Positions 1 through 7,413 of a stretch of DNA of 64,000 bases are shown piece after piece; position 1 is the first letter of the stretch; every line of letters begins with the position of its first letter. The notes under the pieces were generated by a model, which saw only the letters and a program-made list of their open reading frames with translations, was not told the DNA's origin and did no database searches. Position numbers and translations under genes: made by a program. Source of the DNA: Nitrospirota bacterium (GTDB taxonomy: Bacteria > Nitrospirota_A > Leptospirillia > Leptospirillales > Leptospirillaceae); assembly GCA_021829515.1 (NCBI GenBank), contig JAKBPM010000004.1:1-64000 (forward strand), read 5' to 3'.

Positions 1-1
1 A

Positions 2-79
2 TGGCGTCCCCAACCGGATTTGAACCGGTGTTACCGCCGTGAAAGGGCGATGTCCTAGGCCTAACTAGACGATGGGGAC
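2..79 (-). tRNA. tRNA-Glu (anticodon UUC)
   Basis: Read on the minus strand, the sequence folds as a cloverleaf: acceptor stem GTCCCCA paired with TGGGGAC, anticodon arm CGCCC-TTTCACG-GCG giving anticodon TTC, and a T-arm with the loop TTCAAAT. The 3' CCA is encoded (complement at 2-4). It closely matches bacterial tRNA-Glu, including the characteristic CCGCCCTTTCACGGCGG-like anticodon arm. It is about 78 nt long because of a slightly long D-loop. It is transcribed away from the carbon-fixation genes. Confidence 0.96.
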
Positions 80-170
80 GTGAAGTTTGATGAATTTGAA
101 AACCTAGTGATTCTAGGCAAGGGAAAGGCGTTTGTCAATCGGGTTGGCGCGGAGGGAGTTTGGGTAACGA

Positions 171-200
171 TTGACTGCATATAAAAGATTAATGTACGAT
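171..200 (+). promoter_or_regulatory. candidate promoter of the ccsAB genes
   Basis: TTGACT at 171-176 and TACGAT at 195-200 are separated by 18 bp, resembling sigma70 -35 and -10 boxes. It lies about 80 bp before the ccsA start in an A+T-rich stretch. The -10 box is only a 4/6 match, so this is a tentative call. Confidence 0.35.
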
Positions 201-278
201 GCCGTATTTTCCAATTCTGGAATAAATTTCATCCATTAAACAATCTGGGTCCCTATAGCCCCCAAGGAGCCGTTCTGC

Positions 279-1529
279 ATGAAACTTTATGAGCATGAGG
301 CACTCGAGTCAATCTATAAAAAATTTCAGATTCCTTCTCCTAAATTTGTTTTTGGTACCGAGCCCAACGAGAAAGTTCGTGAATTTATCGAGAAACAGCC
401 TGCGGTGGTGATCAAGTCCATGGTTCTTGTCGGGAAAAGGGGCAAGGCAGGTGCGGTCAAGGTGGTAACGGACAAGGCCAAGGCGGTCGAGGTGTTCAAA
501 GACCTTGCCACTCGCGATGTTTACGGTGAAAAGTCTGTCGGAGCCATTGTTTGCGAGAAGCTTGATATCCAGAAGGAATATTATCTGAGTGTTACCTACT
601 CGACTAAGGAGCGAGCTCCAGCCATTACCTTTAGTGAACATGGTGGAATGGAAGTCGAAGAAATTGACCATAAATTAATTCACACATACATTGTTGACGA
701 TGTTCGCTCTGTCTACCCATACCAGATCAGAAAGTTTTTGGTCGGCATCGGTTTTTCCGACCCTGAAATGCTTCGTCCTCTTTCTGAGGTTATCGTAAAT
801 GTTTACAAAGCGTTTTGGGAGACAGAGTGCCGTCTTCTGGAGATCAACCCTCTTGTTGTAGCCAAGGTCGGAGACAAGAAAAAGATTGTTGCGGCCGACG
901 CCGTTGTCCTTTTGGACGATGATGCTGCGGTTCCTCCTTCCATCCGTTTCTCCGCAAGGGGCGATATGGGGCGTCCTCTTTCCCAGCGGGAGCAGGATGC
1001 AATCTTGATCGACCAGGGAGACCACCGGGGGAAGGCAGGTTCTTATGTGGAGCTTGATGGGGATGTTGCCTTGATGACGTTTGGTGGTGGTGGTAGTACC
1101 GTGACGGCTGAAACCGCCATTGAAGCTGGTCTTCGTGTGGCGAACCTCACCGATATCGGTGGAAATCCTCCGGCAGAAAAAATGTACAAGATCGCTCGTA
1201 TTATTTTGTCAAAACCCGGGCTGAAGGCGGTTCTTGTTTGTGGTGGAACTGCCAGCAATACGAGAATTGACGTAACGCTTGGAGAAGGTTTGGCCAAGGC
1301 GCTGGATGACATGAATGCCGAGGGGGTCCTGAATAAGGATTTGATCTGGGTTGTTCGTCGAAGCGGTCCGGAGTATGTAAAGGGGCTAAAAATGTTGCAT
1401 GAATGCTTTGTTCGCAACGGGATCAAGGGAGATATTTATGATTCCCAGTTGCCCATTACGGAAGCTCCTCTTCGGCTCAAAGAGCTTTTGATCAAGCATG
1501 TCAATTATCAGCCAGAACAAATTGTCTAG
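279..1529 (+). CDS. ccsA: citryl-CoA synthetase large subunit (SCS-beta/ATP-grasp type)
   Basis: Predicted large subunit of citryl-CoA synthetase, which activates citrate with ATP and CoA in the first of two citrate-cleavage steps of the rTCA cycle. The 416-residue protein has a succinyl-CoA synthetase beta-like layout: an ATP-grasp region at the N-terminus (basic segment KRGKAGAVKVV near residue 50, ATP-grasp core EINPLVV near 190) and a C-terminal CoA-ligase-type domain (GGGGSTVTAETAIEAG, then DIGGNPP). The length matches CcsA of Hydrogenobacter (known family). It is distinguished from the ordinary sucC in this window by divergence and by its neighbours ccsB, acn and ccl. AAGGAG lies 9 bp before the ATG. 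An alternative name is AclB-like, because ATP-citrate lyase uses the same fold; the separate lyase gene downstream favours Ccs. Confidence 0.88.
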   Translation: MKLYEHEALESIYKKFQIPSPKFVFGTEPNEKVREFIEKQPAVVIKSMVLVGKRGKAGAVKVVTDKAKAVEVFKDLATRDVYGEKSVGAIVCEKLDIQKEYYLSVTYSTKERAPAITFSEHGGMEVEEIDHKLIHTYIVDDVRSVYPYQIRKFLVGIGFSDPEMLRPLSEVIVNVYKAFWETECRLLEINPLVVAKVGDKKKIVAADAVVLLDDDAAVPPSIRFSARGDMGRPLSQREQDAILIDQGDHRGKAGSYVELDGDVALMTFGGGGSTVTAETAIEAGLRVANLTDIGGNPPAEKMYKIARIILSKPGLKAVLVCGGTASNTRIDVTLGEGLAKALDDMNAEGVLNKDLIWVVRRSGPEYVKGLKMLHECFVRNGIKGDIYDSQLPITEAPLRLKELLIKHVNYQPEQIV

Positions 1530-1582
1530 ACACTATTAGGACTTATCCGGAGTTGGCGACAACCTTGTCTAAGGAGGAACGT

Positions 1583-2569
1583 TTGAAGGGCCCTGTCTAT
1601 CTTAATGAGAATACTGGCATTGTCGTAATCGGTGCGACCGGAAGGGAAGCATCTCAGGTTATCAAGGAGTCTGAAGCTCTTTATCCTGGAATCATCAAGG
1701 CTGGAGTTACTCCGGGAAAAGGTGGTTCAACGGAGCTTGCCGTTCCAGTTTTTGATACCTTGATTCAAGCGAAAAAGGATCCGTCTTTGGGGTCAAAAAT
1801 CAATACGGCCCTCATCTATGTGCCACCGGCTTCAGTTCTGGATGCCGTCATGGAATGTCTCGATGCAGAGATCAAGGTGATTTATATCATTACCGAACAT
1901 GTTCCTATTCGTGATTCCGAAATCATCTACCAGGAGAAGGTTCGCCGAAACGCCATTATCGTGGGTGGAACCAGTCTTGGCTGTTTTGTTCCTTCGGTTG
2001 GCAGAATCGGCGCTATTGGCGGCAAGGATCCAACGGTTGCTTTTCGCCAGGGCGGTTTGCTGATTATCTCCAAAAGTGGTGGCTTGACGGTTACAACGGC
2101 GGAGATGTTCAAGCGAAGGGGCTGGGGGACCTATTGTGCCCTGGCTATCGGAGGGGATATTATAAGCAACACCACCTATGCAGATGTCCTTATGCAAGTG
2201 AAGGATGATCCAAATGTGAAGGGTGTTGTGATGTTGGGGGAACCAGGCGGATCCTATGAAGAGCAGGCTGCCGAGTTGATTACCTCTGGTGTCTTCAAAA
2301 AGCCTGTCGCGGCCTTTATCTCTGGCCGTTTTCAGGAGAGAATGCCTGAAGGTGTGGCCTTTGGTCATGCAGGGGCCATTGTAGAAAGAGGAATGGGAAA
2401 AGCAACTGACAAGATAGAGCGTCTTGATGCGGCGGGAAAAAAGTATCCTGTCAAGGTTGCGTTCTACTATCATGAGCTTGTTTCTGCGATCGAAAGTCTG
2501 GGTGTGCCCAGGGATTTTGAGGACAGTACTTCAGCCCATGTTGCTCCCCTCTATTCCACAATCAGGTAA
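1583..2569 (+). CDS. ccsB: citryl-CoA synthetase small subunit (SCS-alpha type)
   Basis: Predicted small subunit partnering CcsA. It resembles succinyl-CoA synthetase alpha: an N-terminal Rossmann-like CoA-binding domain (TGIVVIGATGREAS) and a C-terminal ligase domain with the phosphohistidine loop GHAGAIV (His at about residue 262). The TTG at 1583 is chosen because AAGGAGG ends 5 bp upstream; a TTG at 1553 would add 10 residues with a poorer ribosome site. At 328 residues it is far shorter than ATP-citrate lyase AclA (about 600), which carries an additional citrate-synthase-like domain. That domain is instead encoded separately as ccl, supporting the two-enzyme route. It follows ccsA after about 50 bp, presumably in one transcript. 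Confidence 0.87.
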   Translation: MKGPVYLNENTGIVVIGATGREASQVIKESEALYPGIIKAGVTPGKGGSTELAVPVFDTLIQAKKDPSLGSKINTALIYVPPASVLDAVMECLDAEIKVIYIITEHVPIRDSEIIYQEKVRRNAIIVGGTSLGCFVPSVGRIGAIGGKDPTVAFRQGGLLIISKSGGLTVTTAEMFKRRGWGTYCALAIGGDIISNTTYADVLMQVKDDPNVKGVVMLGEPGGSYEEQAAELITSGVFKKPVAAFISGRFQERMPEGVAFGHAGAIVERGMGKATDKIERLDAAGKKYPVKVAFYYHELVSAIESLGVPRDFEDSTSAHVAPLYSTIR

Positions 2570-2600
2570 TTCAACATTAATCGGGAGGAGGTGATTCGAA

Positions 2601-2750
2601 ATGGCAGAACAGCAATCTCAGGGAATGGGAAAGAGTATTGTCCTGGCAGCAATCGTAGTTGGTGGAACGCTATTTTTTATCTTATTTTTAGGTAAGTCTG
2701 CTGAGACTAATGCCGTGGTGTCTCATCACATGATTTGGCCTTGGCCCTAG
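2601..2750 (+). CDS. 49-residue single-pass membrane microprotein
   Basis: A short reading frame of 49 codons with an excellent ribosome site (GGGAGGAGG, 9 bp before the ATG), placed 31 bp after ccsB. The product has a polar N-terminus, one hydrophobic segment (about residues 13-31, IVLAAIVVGGTLFFILFLG) and a short tail rich in His, Trp and Pro (ending MIWPWP). I do not recognise the family. The spacing and ribosome site argue that it is translated with ccsAB; it may be a small membrane partner or an unrelated short protein. An extended -10 promoter for the next gene begins directly after its stop codon. Confidence 0.6.
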   Translation: MAEQQSQGMGKSIVLAAIVVGGTLFFILFLGKSAETNAVVSHHMIWPWP

Positions 2751-2759
2751 TGTTATAAT
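2751..2759 (+). promoter_or_regulatory. extended -10 promoter for aconitase
   Basis: TGTTATAAT at 2751-2759 is a perfect extended -10 element (TGn followed by TATAAT at 2754-2759), directly after the stop of the microprotein. No good -35 is visible at 17 bp, which is acceptable for extended -10 promoters. Transcription would start near 2766 and give an untranslated leader of about 250 nt. Confidence 0.5.
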
Positions 2760-2765
2760 TTGAGC

Positions 2766-3017
2766 TGTTGGCCTGTCCGGGCGTTTCGGACAGGCTACCT
2801 TCTCATGGACTCGGAGTATGAGTCGTGTTGAGTACTTCGTCTGAATCCGGATAGATTCCTGCAAGTGGGCGATGGTGCCCTTTGCTGCAGGAATGTATCC
2901 CACCGCTTGCGAAGGATTACCTGTCGTTCCCCTTTGACCGAGCCGAATCAATCGGCCCCTTCCATGCCGGAAGGAATTCAAATCCAATCGTAACAATTCC
3001 CTTAAGGAGTTTAAGCA
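2766..3017 (+). ncRNA. hairpin-rich 5' leader of aconitase (candidate cis-regulatory RNA)
   Basis: About 250 nt without a convincing gene contain a run of inverted repeats. These are GCCTGTCCG 2771-2779 with CGGACAGGC 2787-2795; GACTC 2808-2812 with GAGTC 2820-2824; ATTCCTGCA 2855-2863 with TGCAGGAAT 2886-2894 enclosing GGGC 2867-2870 with GCCC 2877-2880; GCCGA 2942-2946 with TCGGC 2952-2956; and CCTTCC 2958-2963 with GGAAGG 2969-2974. The last hairpin lies 30-40 bp before the ribosome site. The first hairpin could instead be a weak terminator for ccsAB. No match to a riboswitch class I know was recognised; the regulatory role is inference. Confidence 0.4.
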
Positions 3018-4940
3018 ATGGCGCTTAATCTGACCCAGAAGATTTTCAAGGAACACCTTGTATCCGGAGAAATTGTTGCCGGAAAAGAAGTTGCCATACG
3101 TATCGATCAGACACTCACTCAAGATGCTACCGGTACAATGGCCTATCTTCAGTTTGAAGCACTCGGCCTTGATCGTGTCAAGACGGAGCTTTCTGTTTCC
3201 TATGTTGATCACAACATGTTGCAGACGGGCTTTGAAAACGCTGACGATCACCGATATCTTCAGACCGTCGCAGCGCGGTATGGGATTGTTTTTTCCCGTC
3301 CCGGAAACGGTATTTGTCATCAGGTTCATCTCGAGCGATTTGGCAAGCCAGGGAAAACGCTCCTTGGTTCTGACAGTCATACCCCGACAAACGGTGGCGT
3401 CGGTATGATTGCCATTGGGGCAGGAGGTCTTGATGTGGCTCTGGCGATGGGCGGTGAGGCATTTCATCTCACGATGCCAAAGGTTGTCCAGGTTAAGCTG
3501 ACGGGACGTCTCCAGCCTTTTGTATCGGCCAAGGATGTCATCCTTGAACTTCTGCGCCGCCTGACGGTCAAGGGAGGCGTCAACAGAATTTTTGAGTATA
3601 ACGGTGAAGGTGTTCGATCCCTTTCCGTTCCTGAACGTTCGACGATCACCAATATGGGTGCCGAGCTTGGTGCAACGACGTCCATTTTTCCGAGCGACGA
3701 GAGAACCAGGGAGTATCTTAAGGCACAGGGACGTGAAAAGGATTATCGGGAACTGGCTGCAGATCCTGGTGCGACATACGACGAAACGGTCGAGATTGAC
3801 CTCAATACGCTTGAGCCGCTGATTGCCCAGCCTCACTCTCCGGATAATGTTGTCAAGGTTCGTGATATTCAAGGGATTCCGGTTTCACAGGTTGCGATCG
3901 GATCCTGCACCAACTCTTCTTTCAAGGATTTGATGACTATCTCCCATCTTATGAAGGGGAAAATGGTTAGTCCCGGAGTGAGCCTTGGTTTTTCTCCAGG
4001 ATCGCGTCAGACACTTGAAATGATCTCCCAGAATGGTGTTCTTGGAAACATGATCACTGCAGGTGCAAGACTTCTCGAAAGTGCTTGTGGTCCATGCATC
4101 GGTATGGGTTTTGCTCCTCCCTCTGGTGGAGTTTCGGTGCGTACATTCAACCGCAACTTTGAAGGACGAAGTGGCACCAAGGATGCCAAGGTCTATCTGG
4201 CCAGCCCTGAAGTTGCCGCGGCCTGCGCGATTACCGGTGTGATCACAGACCCGAGAGATCTGGGTGTGGAGTTTGAACAGATTGAAATCCCATCCGAGTA
4301 CGTTCTTGATGACCGCATGTTTATCTTTCCCCAGGCTGATGGAAAAGACGTTGAGATCATGAGGGGGCCAAACATCAAGCCTCTTCCGACTCGTGACAGA
4401 ATTGCTCCAAAAATCAGTGGGAAAGCTCTTCTCAAGGTTGGAGACAATATCACCACGGATCATATTATGCCTGCTGGTGCGAAGGTTTTGCCTCTTAGAT
4501 CAAACGTGCCGGCCATCAGTCAGTATGTTTTTGAAGCAATTGATCCTACCTTCCCCAAAAGGGCAAAGGAAGAGGGCGGTGGCTTTATTATTGGAGGAAA
4601 TAACTACGGTCAGGGCTCAAGCCGGGAACATGCGGCTCTTGCACCGATGTATCTTGGTATCAAGGGAGTTATTACGAAGTCGTTTGCCAGAATTCATCTG
4701 GCTAACCTGATCAACTTCGGTATCCTGCCGCTCACTTTTGTCAATGAGGCTGATTATGACAAGATCGACGCTGGCGATGTCCTTGAGCTGGAAACAGCCC
4801 ATTTGGACAAAAAACCCCTTGCATTGAAAAATGTGACAAAGGGAATCTCCATTCCTGTGACCCACGTATTAAGCAGCCGCGACCTTGATATTGTTGCAGC
4901 CGGTGGGACACTGTCCTATGTAAAGTCTCGAAAATCCTGA
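3018..4940 (+). CDS. acn: aconitate hydratase (640-residue Aquifex-type)
   Basis: Interconverts citrate and isocitrate via cis-aconitate; in an rTCA organism it supplies citrate to the citryl-CoA synthetase. The [4Fe-4S] cluster ligands are visible: Cys297 in GSCTNSS, and Cys357 and Cys360 in ACGPCIG. The N-terminal catalytic motifs GSDSHTPTNGGVG and the C-terminal swivel domain (GGNNYGQGSSREHAAL, about residues 526-541) are intact. At 640 residues it is of the shorter kind, as found in Aquificales, rather than the roughly 890-residue AcnA. AAGGAG precedes the ATG by 8 bp. It lies between the two halves of the citrate-cleavage system and ends at a strong terminator. Confidence 0.96.
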   Translation: MALNLTQKIFKEHLVSGEIVAGKEVAIRIDQTLTQDATGTMAYLQFEALGLDRVKTELSVSYVDHNMLQTGFENADDHRYLQTVAARYGIVFSRPGNGICHQVHLERFGKPGKTLLGSDSHTPTNGGVGMIAIGAGGLDVALAMGGEAFHLTMPKVVQVKLTGRLQPFVSAKDVILELLRRLTVKGGVNRIFEYNGEGVRSLSVPERSTITNMGAELGATTSIFPSDERTREYLKAQGREKDYRELAADPGATYDETVEIDLNTLEPLIAQPHSPDNVVKVRDIQGIPVSQVAIGSCTNSSFKDLMTISHLMKGKMVSPGVSLGFSPGSRQTLEMISQNGVLGNMITAGARLLESACGPCIGMGFAPPSGGVSVRTFNRNFEGRSGTKDAKVYLASPEVAAACAITGVITDPRDLGVEFEQIEIPSEYVLDDRMFIFPQADGKDVEIMRGPNIKPLPTRDRIAPKISGKALLKVGDNITTDHIMPAGAKVLPLRSNVPAISQYVFEAIDPTFPKRAKEEGGGFIIGGNNYGQGSSREHAALAPMYLGIKGVITKSFARIHLANLINFGILPLTFVNEADYDKIDAGDVLELETAHLDKKPLALKNVTKGISIPVTHVLSSRDLDIVAAGGTLSYVKSRKS

Positions 4941-4952
4941 TATTCACGGATG

Positions 4953-4982
4953 AGGGCCTCCTTTTTGGAGGCCCTTCTTTAT
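4953..4982 (+). terminator. rho-independent terminator after acn
   Basis: A perfect 9-bp stem AGGGCCTCC (4953-4961) with GGAGGCCCT (4967-4975) and a 5-nt T loop, followed by a T-rich tail (TTCTTTAT). It begins 12 bp after the acn stop codon. Confidence 0.88.
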
Positions 4983-5042
4983 CCGTTCCCCCAAAAAATA
5001 TTTACCCTCGATTGAATTTTATAACTCAGGAGTTCTTTAAAG

Positions 5043-5843
5043 ATGAGTGAAAGAGTTGAAGGATCCTCAACAAAAAATTGGAGAACATCTGTCGCAGGAC
5101 AAGTCGACGGAAAAACCGTCGTTCGAGGATTTCCGCTGGATGATCTCATTGGAAATGTGTCTTTTGCAGAGGGTATTTACCTTGTTCTTAAAGGGGAACT
5201 TCCTTCGGAAAAAGAAAGAAAGATGATGGAAGCAATGCTGGTTGCCTGCATTGATCACGGGATTGGTCCTCCTTCGGTTGTCTCTGCCCGAACGGTCTAT
5301 TCTGGAGGAAATCCTTTAAACGCGGCTGTTGCAGCCGGAGTTCTGACCTTGGGAGATCATCATGGCGGCGCTATTGAGCAATGCGCAAAAATCTACCAGG
5401 AACAGCTGGGACCCGAGGTGACCGATGTGACTGCTCATGCCCGCCAGGTGGTAGAAGATTTTTCGAAAAAGAAAAAACGCTTTCCGGGTTATGGACACAA
5501 ACTTTATAAGAGGGATCCCAGAACGCTTCGAATTCTTGAGCTGGCAAAAGAGTACGGATTCTCGGGTCGTTATGTCGAGTTTGCCGTTGCCATCCAGGAT
5601 GCCTTGGAGGCCCAGTCTCAAAAACCTCTCCCGTTAAATGTGGATGGGATGATTGCAGCGGTTATCTCTGAAATGGGGCTTTCATGGAAAACAGGCAAGG
5701 GAATCTTTATTATTGGCAGAATTCCTGGACTTGTGGCCCACATCGTTGAAGAGTGGAACAGGGAAAAGCCATTTCGCCGACTAGAGGAAGGTTCGTATGA
5801 ATATGATGGACCTGGCCTAAGACCCGTTCCCAAAAAAGGCTGA
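5043..5843 (+). CDS. ccl: citryl-CoA lyase
   Basis: Predicted to split citryl-CoA into acetyl-CoA and oxaloacetate, the second step of citrate cleavage. The 266 residues correspond to the citrate synthase fold alone: GIGPPSVVSARTVYSGG (about residues 79-95), GDHHGGAIEQC (about 104-114) and the diagnostic GYGHKLYKRDPR (149-160, with active-site His152). Free-standing citrate synthase is normally 370-430 residues; about 260 residues is the length of Ccl from Hydrogenobacter (family knowledge). Proximity to ccsAB and acn supports the role. It is flanked by terminators on both sides, so it probably has its own promoter in 4983-5030. Confidence 0.88.
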   Translation: MSERVEGSSTKNWRTSVAGQVDGKTVVRGFPLDDLIGNVSFAEGIYLVLKGELPSEKERKMMEAMLVACIDHGIGPPSVVSARTVYSGGNPLNAAVAAGVLTLGDHHGGAIEQCAKIYQEQLGPEVTDVTAHARQVVEDFSKKKKRFPGYGHKLYKRDPRTLRILELAKEYGFSGRYVEFAVAIQDALEAQSQKPLPLNVDGMIAAVISEMGLSWKTGKGIFIIGRIPGLVAHIVEEWNREKPFRRLEEGSYEYDGPGLRPVPKKG

Positions 5844-5901
5844 TCTTTACCCGAGATCCTATTCTCTCTTGATGAGAACTTCATTCCAATGTTTTAAGAT
5901 A

Positions 5902-5931
5902 GGGTTGGCCAAAAGGCCAGCCCTTTTTTTT
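5902..5931 (+). terminator. rho-independent terminator after ccl
   Basis: Stem GGGTTGGCC (5902-5910) with GGCCAGCCC (5915-5923), one G-T wobble, AAAA loop, followed by eight T residues. It lies about 58 bp after the ccl stop. Confidence 0.88.
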
Positions 5932-5973
5932 GAGAGTTCCCGGATTGTCAGGCACCTTTTCTGAGGGATAAAA

Positions 5974-6570
5974 ATGACAGAAGAAAATCAGGAGATTCAA
6001 CCTGAGAAAAAGCCTTTTCAGTCTCAGGATGATGTTTCCGGCGTGACGGAAAACCAAGAAGATGGACAATCTCATAACCAAAATATAGTTCCCGGATGGT
6101 ATGTGAAGGGAGTCAAGTTTGTTCTCCTGAGTCTTCTGTTGATCCAGGTCATTGCAATGATATGGGGAACAATGGAAACAGCTCTTGCTGCCTTTCGACA
6201 AATCCCCAACGGTCTTCTGATGGTCCTCAAGAGTCTGGTTGTGAATTCTCTTCTGGTGCTGGCACTTCTTGAAGTGTCGAGAACGGTGATGGCCTACTTT
6301 ATGCTTGGGCGAGTAAAAGTGACCTTTATTGTTGATACCGTTTTGGCCCTTCTTTTGTCGGAAGCGGTTGTTACATGGTTCTCGGGAGAGGGCGTTGAAC
6401 GGATCATTGAGCTGATTATCCTGATTCTGTCTCTTGCCATCCTCAGGTTTGTTGCAATTCGTTACCAGCCTCCCCGTCAGGAGGCTCCGGATTTTTCGGC
6501 CCACTCCCTTGCTCTCCAGAAACTCATGGAAGTCGTTCGCCGGAAAGGAAACGGGAAAAAAGCTCCCTGA
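5974..6570 (+). CDS. PsiE-like integral membrane protein
   Basis: A 198-residue protein with a polar, Gln/Glu-rich N-terminus (about 45 residues), then four predicted membrane segments (about residues 48-65, 85-105, 115-132 and 145-162) and a basic tail. The segment GRVKVTFIVDTVLALLLSEAVV resembles the core of the PsiE (phosphate-starvation-inducible E) family. The biochemical role of PsiE proteins is unknown. A GAGGG ribosome site precedes the ATG. It sits alone between the ccl terminator and the frd-suc promoter, with no visible link to either. Confidence 0.6.
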   Translation: MTEENQEIQPEKKPFQSQDDVSGVTENQEDGQSHNQNIVPGWYVKGVKFVLLSLLLIQVIAMIWGTMETALAAFRQIPNGLLMVLKSLVVNSLLVLALLEVSRTVMAYFMLGRVKVTFIVDTVLALLLSEAVVTWFSGEGVERIIELIILILSLAILRFVAIRYQPPRQEAPDFSAHSLALQKLMEVVRRKGNGKKAP

Positions 6571-6599
6571 TCTTCCGTATGGAATAAATTGGCTGGACG

Positions 6600-6629
6600 T
6601 TGATGATTATAGGGATGATCTGCTAAAAT
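6600..6629 (+). promoter_or_regulatory. candidate promoter of the frdBA-sucCD operon
   Basis: TTGATG at 6600-6605 and TAAAAT at 6624-6629 with an 18-bp spacer, about 100 bp upstream of frdB. It is the best sigma70-like pair in the 156-bp intergenic region. Confidence 0.4.
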
Positions 6630-6726
6630 CCGCCCTACATATAAAAGTGGAGAATCGTCAGGCTGTTTTTTTAATCGGTCCGGGTGGTATGCCTTGAGCA
6701 AGTAACATCAAATAGGGGAGGTCCCC

Positions 6727-7413
6727 ATGTTCCAGTATGAGAAACCCGATAATGCAAAAATGATAAAAGTGGGTATTAATGGCAAGGACTGGAGTGTCCC
6801 GGAAGGGCTGACCATGATTCAGGCCATGTGGTACACAGGTCATGAAGTGATTCATGGTATTGGATGTCTGGGGGGTGTTTGCGGAGCATGTGCAGCGGTT
6901 TACAGAATGCCCGGGGACTTCCATCTTCACAACGCGTTGGCCTGTCAGACCCTTGTGAAGGAAAATATGGCCTTCAGCCTTATTCCCTCATTTCCTTCGC
7001 AGAGGGCAGACTACAAGATTGAAACCATTGCCGATACGAAGGAAGAACTTTTTAAGCTTTACCCCGAGTCGGCAACATGCAGAAACTGCAATGCCTGTAC
7101 AGAAGTTTGCCCGCAGGGAATTGATGTGAGAGATGCCGTTTGGAGATCTGTTTTTGGCGATTTCAAAGGAGTGACGGAAGGCACGATGAGCTGTGTCATG
7201 TGTGGATTATGTGTCTCCCGCTGCATTGCTGAAATGGCTCCGCATGAAATTGCCCTTTATGCCAGAAGGGCCTATGGAAGTCAGGAATTGAAATTCCCGG
7301 ATAATCTGCTTCACCGAATGGAGAAGATCCAGTCAGGTGATTTTGATGCAGAGCTGTCAAGGCTTTTGTCTTTGTCACCGGAAATGCTTAAGTCCGAATG
7401 TGAGGTGAAATGA
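6727..7413 (+). CDS. frdB: fumarate reductase iron-sulfur subunit
   Basis: Electron-transfer subunit that passes electrons to the flavoprotein encoded next, reducing fumarate to succinate in the rTCA direction. Residues 35-75 hold a [2Fe-2S] ferredoxin domain (CLGGVCGACAAVYR, then LACQ). Two further clusters are marked by CRNCNACTEVCPQG (about 118-131) and CVMCGLCVSRC (about 157-167). The 228 residues contain no membrane segment. GGGGAGGT precedes the ATG. The stop overlaps the frdA start by 4 bp, indicating translational coupling. The arrangement resembles soluble fumarate reductases of Aquificales or thiol-dependent archaeal forms more than membrane-bound SdhB; the electron donor cannot be read from sequence. 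Confidence 0.82.
   Translation: MFQYEKPDNAKMIKVGINGKDWSVPEGLTMIQAMWYTGHEVIHGIGCLGGVCGACAAVYRMPGDFHLHNALACQTLVKENMAFSLIPSFPSQRADYKIETIADTKEELFKLYPESATCRNCNACTEVCPQGIDVRDAVWRSVFGDFKGVTEGTMSCVMCGLCVSRCIAEMAPHEIALYARRAYGSQELKFPDNLLHRMEKIQSGDFDAELSRLLSLSPEMLKSECEVK

Noticed and set aside
105..119. Palindrome CCTAG-TGATT-CTAGG downstream of the tRNA on the plus strand
   Set aside because: Only 5 bp of stem and no T tract; it is also upstream, not downstream, of the minus-strand tRNA. Too short to call an operator or terminator.
1832..2473. A 213-codon minus-strand frame within ccsB
   Set aside because: Antisense shadow; the sense strand encodes all SCS-alpha motifs.
2688..3872. A 394-codon open frame on the minus strand over the leader and aconitase
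   Set aside because: It is antisense to acn, whose motifs are unmistakable. The translation is rich in Arg/His/Asn with no domain, which is typical of a shadow frame.
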